A stretch of DNA of 64,000 bases from Betaproteobacteria bacterium. Lineage in GTDB: Bacteria > Pseudomonadota > Gammaproteobacteria > Burkholderiales > SG8-41. Positions 42,002-50,566 of this stretch are shown one piece after another. Under the pieces are notes generated by a model. It saw nothing but the letters and a program-made list of their open reading frames with translations. It made no database searches and was not told the origin of the DNA. The DNA lies in the NCBI GenBank assembly GCA_021732605.1, contig JAKFUS010000041.1, positions 1 to 64,000 on the forward strand, in the 5' to 3' direction. A program made the translations under genes and the position numbers. The first letter of the stretch is position 1. Each line of letters starts with the position of its first letter.

Positions 42002-42469
42002 ATGCGCAAAACCCTGATGTTCATACTGGCCACCGTGATGATGGCCGCAAGTCTGCAGGCTTACGCCGGCGGCGGCCACCGCCATGGCCACGGGCATGGG
42101 CACGGGCATGGGCACGCGCGGGTGGGCGTATTCATCGGCGCGCCATTACTGTTCGCGCCGTTTTGGGTCGAATCGCGTCCTTACTATCAGCCCTCGTATT
42201 ACTACTCTCCGCCGCCCGTGGTGGTGCGTGAGCGAGTCGTGGTGCGTGAACCGTTGGTGTACTACGACGAGCGTGGCAATCCGGTCCCGCCGGCACAGCC
42301 GCAAGTACAGGCACAGGGCCAGATTCAGCAACCCCCGGCTGCGCAACCGCAGCCAGGGGCTCCGGCCCCGACTTGGTATTTTTGTGCTGACTCGCAGAAG
42401 TATTACCCCTACGTGCAGACCTGCGCGTCGCCCTGGCAACGCGTCGTCCCACAATCCCCGCCGCAGTAA
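42002..42469 (+). CDS. Secreted His-rich/proline-rich small protein
   Basis: Signal peptide; HRHGHGHGHGHGHARVGV; ATG at 42002 with upstream GAGGAGG. Confidence 0.75.
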   Translation: MRKTLMFILATVMMAASLQAYAGGGHRHGHGHGHGHGHARVGVFIGAPLLFAPFWVESRPYYQPSYYYSPPPVVVRERVVVREPLVYYDERGNPVPPAQPQVQAQGQIQQPPAAQPQPGAPAPTWYFCADSQKYYPYVQTCASPWQRVVPQSPPQ

Positions 42470-42670
42470 GCAGACCGCCTTCGGTTGCATCCGCTGCTGC
42501 GGTGAGCGCACCGTTTGCAGAGCCGGTCGCGCACCCGCAACCCTGTGGGGCGCATTGATTAACCCACTGAATTGCATGGACTTTTTCAGGTTCTGCTTAA
42601 CTTTTACCCCTGTCCGCGTGTAAAATGTCGCCTTTTTCGCGGCAAGTAAGTACTAAAGGGGACTACAGGC

Positions 42671-43264
42671 ATGTCCGAGAAAGATACCGATCAGGGAAAA
42701 CGGCAGTTTCTGGTCGCTGCCACCACGGTTGCTGGCGGTGTTGCAGCCGGTGCGGCAGCGGTGCCGTTTGTGGCGAGCATGTTGCCGTCGGAACGCGCGA
42801 AGGCCGCCGGCGCGCCGGTGGAAGTGGATCTGAGCACGCTGGCGCCGGGTGAACGCGTCACCGTCGAATGGCAGGGCAAGCCGGTGTGGATCGTGCGCCG
42901 TACCAAGGACATGCTCGACGCCATCCGCGGCAACGACGGCAACGTTGCCGATCCCCAGTCGAAGAAAAAAATGCAGCCGGCGTACGCCACCAACGAAATG
43001 CGTGCGATCAAGGATGAATACCTGGTCGTCGTGGGCATCTGCACCCATCTCGGCTGTTCGCCGGTCAGCAAGTTTGCCAAACAGGCGGAAGCCTTTGATC
43101 CGAACTGGCAGGGCGGTTTTTATTGCCCGTGCCACGGTTCGCTGTTCGACCTCGCGGGTCGTGTCTACAAAAACAAACCCGCGCCTGACAATCTGGTGGT
43201 GCCGCCGCACAAGTATTTGTCCGATACGCGCATCGTCATCGGCGAAGACAGCAAGGGAGCCTGA
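42671..43264 (+). CDS. petA: Ubiquinol-cytochrome c reductase Rieske iron-sulfur subunit
   Basis: GKRQFL Tat-like signal; CTHLGCSP and CPCHGS. Confidence 0.97.
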   Translation: MSEKDTDQGKRQFLVAATTVAGGVAAGAAAVPFVASMLPSERAKAAGAPVEVDLSTLAPGERVTVEWQGKPVWIVRRTKDMLDAIRGNDGNVADPQSKKKMQPAYATNEMRAIKDEYLVVVGICTHLGCSPVSKFAKQAEAFDPNWQGGFYCPCHGSLFDLAGRVYKNKPAPDNLVVPPHKYLSDTRIVIGEDSKGA

Positions 43265-43269
43265 TCAAA

Positions 43270-44691
43270 ATGGCTGCAACCCCCAAAGAACCCGTGCAGT
43301 TTTCCGGCGCCGGCCCGCTCAACGCCCCGATCGGTGGTTTGCTCACCTGGGTTGATCAACGCTTCCCGCTGATGTCGCTGTGGCGCGACCACCTGTCGCA
43401 GTACTACGCGCCGAAGAATTTCAACTTCTGGTACTTCTTCGGCGGACTGGCGATGCTGGTGCTGATGATCCAGATCGTCACCGGCATTTTCCTGGTGATG
43501 CATTACAAGCCGTCGGCGGCTGAAGCTTTTGCGTCGGTTGAATACATCATGCGCGATGTGCCGATGGGCTGGTTCATCCGCTACATGCACTCGACCGGCG
43601 CCTCGGCGTTTTTCATTGTTGTCTACCTGCATATGTTCCGCGGCCTGATGTACGGTTCGTACCGTCAGCCGCGCGAGCTGATCTGGATTTTCGGCATGCT
43701 GATCTACCTGTCACTGATGGCCGAGGCGTTTTTCGGCTACCTGCTGCCGTGGGGCCAGATGTCGTTCTGGGGCGCGCAGGTGATCATCAACCTGTTTGAC
43801 GCACTGCCGCTGATCGGACCCGACCTGTCGACCTGGATCCGCGGCGACTTCGTGATTTCGGACGCCACACTAAACCGCTTTTTCGCCTTTCACGTGATCG
43901 CGCTGCCGCTGGTGCTGCTCGGCCTCGTTGCTGCGCACATCATGGCGCTGCATGAAGTCGGCTCGAACAATCCCGACGGCGTCGAGATCAAGAAACACAA
44001 GGACGCGCAGGGCCGGCCTCTGGACGGTATCCCCTTCCATCCGTATTACACGGTGAAGGACATGGTCGGCGTGGTGGTGTTCCTGTTCCTGTTTTTCCTG
44101 GTGGTGTTCTTCGCCCCGGAAATGGGCGGCTACTTCCTCGAGTTCAACAATTTCATCCCGGCAGATTCACTGAAGACGCCACCGCACATCGCGCCGGTGT
44201 GGTACTTCACGCCGTATTACTCGATCCTGCGCGCGATCACTGAAGACTTCATGCTGGTGCTGGCGATCGGCGTCGCGGCATATGTGGTGCTGATTTGGCT
44301 GACCACGCGCGATGTGCGTGTGAAGCTGGCGGCCTCGGTGATTGGAATCGCGGTGATTGTGCTGATGATCGGCGGCCCGCTGGCGATCGAGGCGAAAGTC
44401 TGGGGCGTGGCGGCGATGGGTGCTGCAACACTGATTTTCTTCCTGTTGCCATGGCTGGATCGCAGCCCGGTGAAGTCGATCCGGTACAAGGGGCCGCTGT
44501 TCAAGACCGCGCTGACGATTTTTGTCATCGTGTTCCTGGTGCTCGGTTATTACGGCACGCAGACGGTGACCCCTGCCGGCACCCTCATCTCGCAGGTCGG
44601 CACGCTGATCTATTTCTCGTTCTTCCTGCTGATGCCCTGGTATTCGGCGATGGACAAGACCAAGCCGGAGCCGGATCGGGTGACCATGTGA
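43270..44691 (+). CDS. petB: Cytochrome b subunit of bc1 complex
   Basis: Long TM protein, GWFIRYMHSTGASAFFIVVYLHMFRG. Confidence 0.97.
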   Translation: MAATPKEPVQFSGAGPLNAPIGGLLTWVDQRFPLMSLWRDHLSQYYAPKNFNFWYFFGGLAMLVLMIQIVTGIFLVMHYKPSAAEAFASVEYIMRDVPMGWFIRYMHSTGASAFFIVVYLHMFRGLMYGSYRQPRELIWIFGMLIYLSLMAEAFFGYLLPWGQMSFWGAQVIINLFDALPLIGPDLSTWIRGDFVISDATLNRFFAFHVIALPLVLLGLVAAHIMALHEVGSNNPDGVEIKKHKDAQGRPLDGIPFHPYYTVKDMVGVVVFLFLFFLVVFFAPEMGGYFLEFNNFIPADSLKTPPHIAPVWYFTPYYSILRAITEDFMLVLAIGVAAYVVLIWLTTRDVRVKLAASVIGIAVIVLMIGGPLAIEAKVWGVAAMGAATLIFFLLPWLDRSPVKSIRYKGPLFKTALTIFVIVFLVLGYYGTQTVTPAGTLISQVGTLIYFSFFLLMPWYSAMDKTKPEPDRVTM

Positions 44692-45455
44692 TGATAAAAA
44701 ACATGAATAAAATCAATAACTTATTTGCAATCCTGCTGCTGGTGCCGACGCTGGCGCTGGCCGCCGGCGACCATATCAAGCTCGACCGCGCGCCGATCAA
44801 CGAAGAAGATCACGCGTCACTGCAGCGCGGTGCGCGGCACTTCGCCAACTATTGCCTGAACTGCCACAGCGCGGCGTACATGCGCTACAACCGGTTGCAG
44901 GATATCGGCTTAAGCGAAGCGCAGATCCGCGACAACCTGGTGTTCACCGGCGTCAAGGTCGGCGAGTTGATGAGAATCGCGATGGATCCGAAAGACGCCA
45001 AGAACTGGTTCGGCGCAACACCGCCCGACCTGTCGGTGGTCGCGCGTTCGCGCGCTTCCGCTGATGGCAGCGGCGCCGACTGGCTGTATACCTATCTGCG
45101 TGGCTTCTACCGGGATGCCGAACGGCCCACCGGCTGGAACAACACCGTATATGCCAACGTCGGCATGCCGCACGCGCTGTGGGAGTTGCAGGGCGAGCAG
45201 GTGCTGGCCGAGCGCAAGGTGCGCGGCGAAGGCTACATGAAAACCGAAATGGCCTTGAAGCTCGACAAACCGGGCCAACTGACGCCGACGCAATACGACG
45301 AGATGGTTGCCGACCTGGTGAACTACATGGTGTACATGGGTGAGCCGGTGCGCAGCAATCGCAAGACCATCGGCATGTTCGTGCTGATGGCTTTGGGCGT
45401 GCTGTTCATCTTCGTCTATGCACTGAAGAAAGAGTACTGGAAGGACGTGCACTGA
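44691..45455 (+). CDS. petC: Cytochrome c1
   Basis: NYCLNCHSAAYMRYNRL heme motif; C-terminal TM; start overlaps petB stop. Confidence 0.96.
   Translation: MIKNMNKINNLFAILLLVPTLALAAGDHIKLDRAPINEEDHASLQRGARHFANYCLNCHSAAYMRYNRLQDIGLSEAQIRDNLVFTGVKVGELMRIAMDPKDAKNWFGATPPDLSVVARSRASADGSGADWLYTYLRGFYRDAERPTGWNNTVYANVGMPHALWELQGEQVLAERKVRGEGYMKTEMALKLDKPGQLTPTQYDEMVADLVNYMVYMGEPVRSNRKTIGMFVLMALGVLFIFVYALKKEYWKDVH
44703..44724 (+). repeat. AT-rich motif copy d (inside petC signal peptide)
   Basis: ATGAATAAAATCAATAACTTAT; matches IHF consensus. Confidence 0.65.
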
Positions 45456-45563
45456 TTCTCAGTCGAGCCGGGGTCGTGCGCCAGCCGCGTCACGGCCTCT
45501 TTGTTCCTCTGGCACCGCCCCTATTGATCGACTGACCTGCTGTTCCGCTACGGATAAACCATC

Positions 45564-46163
45564 ATGATGACACTCTACTCCGGCACCACCTGCCCCTTCA
45601 GCCAGCGCTGCCGCTTTGTGCTCTACGAAAAGGGCATGGATTTCCAGATCATTGACGTCGATCTGTTCAACAAACCGGAAGACCTTGCGGTGATGAACCC
45701 GTACAACCAGGTGCCGGTGCTGGTCGAACGCGACCTGATTCTCTATGAATCGAACATCATCAACGAATACATCGACGACCGTTTCCCGCATCCGCAACTG
45801 ATGCCGGCGGATCCGGTGATGCGCGCGCGGGCACGGCTGTTCCTGTTCCGCTTTGAGCAGGAAATGTTTTCGCACGTAGTCGCGATCGAAAAGGGCACGC
45901 AGAAGCAGGCCGACAAGGGCCGCCAGACCATTCGCGACAGCCTGACCCAGATCGCGCCCGTGTTCGCCAAGCAGAAATACATGCTGGGCGAGGAGTTCTC
46001 GATGCTCGACGTGGCGATCGCGCCGCTGCTGTGGCGCCTCGACCACTACGGCATCCAGCTCGGCAAGCAGGCCGCGCCGCTGATGAAATACGCCGAGCGC
46101 CTGTTCAGTCGTCCGGCCTACATCGACGCGCTGACTGCCTCCGAAAAGGTCATGAGGAAGTAA
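45564..46163 (+). CDS. sspA: Stringent starvation protein A (GST fold)
   Basis: MMTLYSGTTCPFSQRCRFVLYEKGMDFQI. Confidence 0.95.
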   Translation: MMTLYSGTTCPFSQRCRFVLYEKGMDFQIIDVDLFNKPEDLAVMNPYNQVPVLVERDLILYESNIINEYIDDRFPHPQLMPADPVMRARARLFLFRFEQEMFSHVVAIEKGTQKQADKGRQTIRDSLTQIAPVFAKQKYMLGEEFSMLDVAIAPLLWRLDHYGIQLGKQAAPLMKYAERLFSRPAYIDALTASEKVMRK

Positions 46164-46168
46164 GGACC

Positions 46169-46281
46169 AGTGATGAGCGCGGAATGCGGAATGCCCCCCA
46201 AGGGGACTTCCTGCGGGGCGCGGAGCGAAACTCGGTACGCACCGGTTTTAACTCATCATTCATCACTCATCACTCCGCACT
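46169..46281 (+). repeat. Inverted heptamer array F, sspA-sspB spacer
   Basis: AGTGATGAGCGCGGAATGCGGAATG ... ACTCATC ATTCATC ACTCATC ACTCCGC ACT. Confidence 0.8.
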
Positions 46282-46287
46282 GTGTTT

Positions 46288-46722
46288 ATGTCTGAGCGTT
46301 CGACCAAGCCGTACCTGATCCGCGCCATCCATGAATGGACCTGCGACAGCGGCATGACGCCCTACCTGTCGGTGAAGGTCGATGAAAACACGCGGGTGCC
46401 GCTCGAACATGTCAAAAACGGCGAGATCGTACTCAACCTCAGTTACGATGCGACGCACAAACTGACCATCGGTCCTGATTTGATCCAGTTTTCAGCGCGT
46501 TTCGGTGGTGTGTCACGCGAGTGCTCAATTCCGCTCGCTGCAGTGCGGGGCATATTTGCGCGCGAAAACGGCCAAGGTCTGTTTTTCCCTGAAGAATCAC
46601 CGGTGCTGCTGACGGCCCCAAGCGGTATAACCACGCCGGCAGCGGTTCCCGAGGGCCCTGACGATCCCAAGCCGGGCGCCCCTGCGCCCTCAGGGCGACC
46701 GCGCCTGCAGGTCGTCAAATAA
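46288..46722 (+). CDS. sspB: ClpXP adaptor SspB
   Basis: KPYLIRAIHEWTCDSGMTPYLSVKVDENTRVP; follows sspA. Confidence 0.94.
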   Translation: MSERSTKPYLIRAIHEWTCDSGMTPYLSVKVDENTRVPLEHVKNGEIVLNLSYDATHKLTIGPDLIQFSARFGGVSRECSIPLAAVRGIFARENGQGLFFPEESPVLLTAPSGITTPAAVPEGPDDPKPGAPAPSGRPRLQVVK

Positions 46723-46817
46723 CGGTCTTTCGCCGGACCGTTTGACAGGGTCCGGTACGCGCCGCAGAATCCTCCGACGCCGTTCCTCATCATAAAAAGC
46801 CGCAGCAGCGGCCGCAA

Positions 46818-46854
46818 CACAGCGGTCGCACCACAGCGGTCGCACCACAGCGGT
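46818..46854 (+). repeat. 14-bp tandem repeat upstream of amidohydrolase gene
   Basis: CACAGCGGTCGCAC x2 plus CACAGCGGT. Confidence 0.85.
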
Positions 46855-46902
46855 ATCAAGAACGGCGCATGCTCAGCGTGGTTAACCTACCAGGAGTCGC
46901 GC

Positions 46903-48411
46903 ATGCTTACCCCAGAAGAGCTGGCACAAGTTGTTCCAGCGGAATCCACAATTTTCCCCTCGCCGATCCCGACACAATGTATTTCCAGTGACGAATACAT
47001 GCCGACGGCGCAGACCGAGAAGCAGCGCGAATTCGAAGCGCGGGTCAAGGCCATCGGTGATGAAATGTCAAAAAAACACGGCGTCACACGCCGTCGCTTT
47101 TTCAAAAGTGCAGCGGGGATGGCGGCTGCGTTTGTCGCAATGAACGACACCTACGGCCCGCTCTACGCAGTGAGCCGTGCGGAGGCAGCATCGCCGGACA
47201 TGGCCAACGAGCGCGCCAACGCGCTGAAAAGCCAGTTCATCATGGACATGCACACCCATTTTCTGAGAGATGACACGCGCATCATGGGTTTTGTCGCTCA
47301 GCGTGAAGCGGTGGGCAAGGCCGGCTGGAATCCGCTGCTGGCCGGCAAACCGCAGACCATCGAGGATCTGAAGTTCCCCAACTACTTCAAGGAAATCTAC
47401 CTCGACTCCGATACCAAGATTGCGCTGATTTCCGGCTCCGGTTCGGAAGAGCCGCGCGACTGGTTCCTGACCAACGAGATGAAGGACGATGCGCGCACCA
47501 AGGTCAACAAGGAGGCGGGCACCAAGCGCATGTATTCCCATGCCATTTTCATGCCGGGCATGCCGGGCTGGATGGACAAGGTGGACCATGATCTGGAGAA
47601 ATTGAAGCCGGATTCGTTCAAGGGCTACACCGTCGGCGACAACACCAACAAACAGCTGGCCAAGCATCCGTGGCGGCTTGACGACGAGAAGCTGCTCTAT
47701 CCGTTTTATGAAAAACTGGTCAAGGCGTCGAAGACCAATCCGAGTCTGGCCAATGTCTGTTTCCACAAGGGCCTGTATCCGCCCGCGACAGCGAAGCAGT
47801 TCCCCGACCTGCTGCAATACGCCGACGTGCGCGACATTGGCAAGGCGGCGAAGGACTGGCCGCAGCTGAACTTCATCTGCTATCACTCGGCATTCCGTTT
47901 CACCGGCGGCGCATACAAGGTGGGTATGGAGCAGTTCGAGCAGACCGGCCGCATCGATTGGGTGACCGACCTCTGCGACATCCCTGAAAAATTCGGCGTC
48001 AAAAACGTCTATGGCGACGTCGGCCAGTTGTTTGCGCAAAGCACCGTCGCCGAACCGCGTCTGTGCGCGGCAATGATGGGTCAGCTGGTCAAGGGCCTGG
48101 GCGCCGATCACGTGGTGTGGGGCACTGATGCAGTCTGGACCGGCGCGCCGCAATGGCAGATCGAGGCACTGCGCCGCCTGGAAATTCCGGAAGACATGCG
48201 GAAGAAATACGGCTTCGCCATGCTGGGCGCGGCCGACGGCCCGACCAAGAAGGCCATCTTCGGTGAAAACAACGCACGGCTCTACGGCGTGACAGCGCAG
48301 CACCGCGCGTCACTGGTCAATGATCGTTTTGCGCTGGCCAAGCAGGCGTATGACCTCGAGGGTGGCAACCGCACCAACATGGCCTACGGCTATGCCATAA
48401 AAAAGACCTGA
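46903..48411 (+). CDS. Amidohydrolase-family protein with internal Tat signal
   Basis: TRRRFFKSAAGMAAAFVAM preceded by ~65 aa; MDMHTHFLRDD; WGTDAVW. Confidence 0.85.
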   Translation: MLTPEELAQVVPAESTIFPSPIPTQCISSDEYMPTAQTEKQREFEARVKAIGDEMSKKHGVTRRRFFKSAAGMAAAFVAMNDTYGPLYAVSRAEAASPDMANERANALKSQFIMDMHTHFLRDDTRIMGFVAQREAVGKAGWNPLLAGKPQTIEDLKFPNYFKEIYLDSDTKIALISGSGSEEPRDWFLTNEMKDDARTKVNKEAGTKRMYSHAIFMPGMPGWMDKVDHDLEKLKPDSFKGYTVGDNTNKQLAKHPWRLDDEKLLYPFYEKLVKASKTNPSLANVCFHKGLYPPATAKQFPDLLQYADVRDIGKAAKDWPQLNFICYHSAFRFTGGAYKVGMEQFEQTGRIDWVTDLCDIPEKFGVKNVYGDVGQLFAQSTVAEPRLCAAMMGQLVKGLGADHVVWGTDAVWTGAPQWQIEALRRLEIPEDMRKKYGFAMLGAADGPTKKAIFGENNARLYGVTAQHRASLVNDRFALAKQAYDLEGGNRTNMAYGYAIKKT

Positions 48412-48429
48412 ACGGTATTGGTTTTACTG

Positions 48430-48461
48430 ACGGCGCGGGCGAGAGTCTGCGCCGTTTTTTT
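48430..48461 (+). terminator. Rho-independent terminator of amidohydrolase gene
   Basis: ACGGCGC-loop-GCGCCGT followed by TTTTTT. Confidence 0.9.
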
Positions 48462-48491
48462 ATGCCGTCATTTCGGCGCGCGCCGAAGCGA

Positions 48492-48555
48492 GTAGGGCGG
48501 ATGAGCCGCGCGCCCGGAGTAAGTCCCCTTGGGGGGTAGCGGCGTTATCCGCCGG
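48492..48555 (+). repeat. Palindromic dispersed repeat, copy 1 (64 bp)
   Basis: GTAGGGCGGATGAGCCGCGCGCCCGGAGTAAGTCCCCTTGGGGGGTAGCGGCGTTATCCGCCGG aligns without gaps to 57406-57469. Confidence 0.85.
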
Positions 48556-48870
48556 ATGGCTCAGGGTTTATTTAAACCAAGCAACTTCGCCGGGGGTAGC
48601 CCGGCGGCTAGTCACTTTTCTTGTTTCGCCAAGAAAAGTAACCAAAAGAAGGCGACCCCGGCTCACCGGTCCTTCGGACTCCCCTGCGCTGCTCGCCAAG
48701 CCGGGCGGCTGCGGAACTCGCCCTCGCAAAAAACGCGAGGGCTCAGACAGTCCTCGCCGAATGCTCCCGGCTTGGCTGCGCTGCTCGGCGGTTCACAGGG
48801 GGGTGATCAACCAGCTTTCGCGCAAGATCGGTTTCTGCGTGGGCACGCTGTCTTTGCCCACCTTCCTTGC
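48556..48870 (+). repeat. Structured repeat region (ACTTTTCTTGTTTCGCCAAGAAAAGTAACCAAAAGAAGGCGACCCC type)
   Basis: Inverted CTTTTCTT/AAGAAAAG, CCTCGC-AAAAAAC-GCGAGG hairpin, no supported ORF. Confidence 0.6.
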
Positions 48871-48874
48871 TGAT

Positions 48875-49279
48875 TTAGAACGCCACTCCCTTTAATATAC
48901 CAGCGGCGCGGTACAAATTATTGATGCCAACCAGAGCCCGCAAAAGACTGCCAAGCGCTGGTCCAGGTGCGAATTGGTCAAGATAAATATCGGAAGTGTA
49001 AATTAGAACGCTCGTTTTTTGACCGCCAAAAAAGCCACGCCCTGCATCGACATTCGCTATTGCAAAATCAGTCTCCAAGTCACGAGATTGCAAAAGAAAA
49101 AATCCTTCGCGCAGCATTTCTAAGGGCGCAGAAATTTCGTCTTGGATTCGAAGATCAAGACCATTTCGATGAATACTTTCGAAATGAACGCTCATCTGGT
49201 TTATATCGTTCTGTGTGAAAGCAAGACGACGCGTTGTGCCGTAGATCATTTCCAACGATTGCATGCTAGGAATATTCAT
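48875..49279 (-). CDS. Hypothetical protein
   Basis: 134-aa ORF in an AT-richer gap; no recognised family. Confidence 0.4.
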   Translation of the reverse strand: MNIPSMQSLEMIYGTTRRLAFTQNDINQMSVHFESIHRNGLDLRIQDEISAPLEMLREGFFLLQSRDLETDFAIANVDAGRGFFGGQKTSVLIYTSDIYLDQFAPGPALGSLLRALVGINNLYRAAGILKGVAF

Positions 49280-49354
49280 TTCTATTTAAAGCGCTCAAAA
49301 GGTCAGGGCCAGCATTATTTTTATAGAAGTTAATTTAACATCAAAGTACGACGG

Positions 49355-50242
49355 TTACTTTCCGCGCCGGCGGATTTCTCGGATCACTGCGGCGTTGTCG
49401 AGTTCGGCTTCGCCTGCGCCCATGCAGCCTTCGACGATGTCGGTGTAGGTCGCGGCCAGCGGCAGTTGCTGCTGCAGGCGTTGCGCCAGTTTCAACATCA
49501 GCGAAAAATCTTTCAGTGTCTGCGCGATCTTGCCGTGGGGCGTGAAATCGCCATCGACCATTTTTTTGCCCTTGATGTCCATGATCTGCGAATAGGCTGC
49601 GGAGTCCCGGGCCACATCGAGCAGGCGCGCCGGATCGAGGCCCATGCGTTCGGCGAATACCAGGCCTTCGGCGAGGGCGGCGCGGTTGATGCCGAGGATC
49701 AGGTTGATCGCGAGTTTAGCGCGGCCGCCGTTGCCGGCGGCGCCGAGATGATGGCGGCGCGGGCAGATCGCGTCGAGTACATCCTTCACTGCATCGGCGG
49801 CAGCCGGATCACCACCGACCAGACCCAGCGCCTCGCCGCGCGCGGCTTGTTCGCTGGTGCCGGATACCGGCATTTCTACAAACCGTAAACGCTCAGCAGG
49901 CAGACGTTGTGACAGCGCCGCGATGCGATCGGGGTCGCAGGTGCTGACGCAGATCGCCGTCAGCGGCGGCAGATCTGCGGGCCGCGAGGCGATCAGGCCG
50001 TCCGGCGCTTCCAGCGCGGTTTCCACCTGATCGGTGTTGAACACGGCAAGGACCACGGTGTTGCAGTCGCGGGCGAGGGCGGCGATCGACGCTGCAGTTT
50101 GGCCACCGAGCGCTGCAAAGGCCGGCGCTTTTGCGGCGTCGACGTCATAACCGGTCACGGCGTGCCCGGCCGCGATCAGGCACCGCGCGCAGGCGCTGCC
50201 CATCAGGCCGGTGCCGATGATGCCGACAGGAGTGTTGTTCAT
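49355..50242 (-). CDS. NAD(P)-dependent beta-hydroxyacid dehydrogenase family oxidoreductase
   Basis: VGIIGTGLMGSACARCLIAAGHAVTGYD; EMPVSGTSEQAARGEALGLVGGD. Confidence 0.92.
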   Translation of the reverse strand: MNNTPVGIIGTGLMGSACARCLIAAGHAVTGYDVDAAKAPAFAALGGQTAASIAALARDCNTVVLAVFNTDQVETALEAPDGLIASRPADLPPLTAICVSTCDPDRIAALSQRLPAERLRFVEMPVSGTSEQAARGEALGLVGGDPAAADAVKDVLDAICPRRHHLGAAGNGGRAKLAINLILGINRAALAEGLVFAERMGLDPARLLDVARDSAAYSQIMDIKGKKMVDGDFTPHGKIAQTLKDFSLMLKLAQRLQQQLPLAATYTDIVEGCMGAGEAELDNAAVIREIRRRGK

Positions 50243-50288
50243 GTTTTTGCGCCAGTCTGTGGAGGGTGGAAATCGCGCAATTATAGGA

Positions 50289-50319
50289 GGCGCGAGGCGT
50301 TATAATCCCGCCTCGCGCC
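50289..50319 (+). promoter_or_regulatory. Inverted repeat enclosing the tRNA-Thr -10 box
   Basis: GGCGCGAGGCG-TTATAATCC-CGCCTCGCGCC, TATAAT in the loop. Confidence 0.7.
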
Positions 50320-50392
50320 GGCATAGCTCAGTTGGTAGAGCAACCGCCTTGTAAGCGGTAGGTCGTCTGTTCGATTCAGACTGTCGGCACCA
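50317..50392 (+). tRNA. tRNA-Thr (anticodon TGT)
   Basis: GCCGGCATAGCTCAGTTGGTAGAGCAACCGCCTTGTAAGCGGTAGGTCGTCTGTTCGATTCAGACTGTCGGCACCA; cloverleaf folds, encoded CCA. Confidence 0.97.
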
Positions 50393-50438
50393 CCGCCGCC
50401 GGCGCAAGGGTTCTGCGGGAATCGGTGGAAGTTAAATA

Positions 50439-50461
50439 ATCCAATAAAATCAATGGGTTAT
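50439..50461 (+). repeat. AT-rich motif copy e (after tRNA-Thr)
   Basis: ATCCAATAAAATCAATGGGTTAT; matches IHF consensus. Confidence 0.65.
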
Positions 50462-50566
50462 ATAAATCGCCCGGCAACGGGCGACGGTGTCGTGCTGTGG
50501 CGTGGCCGGATTGAATTTTTATGCGGCGGCGCCATCTAATTCGCCGCCAATAACGCGTGGCCGCAT

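Noticed and set aside
47068-48303. 411-aa minus-strand ORF
   Set aside because: Antisense of the amidohydrolase gene, which has strong family motifs and its own terminator
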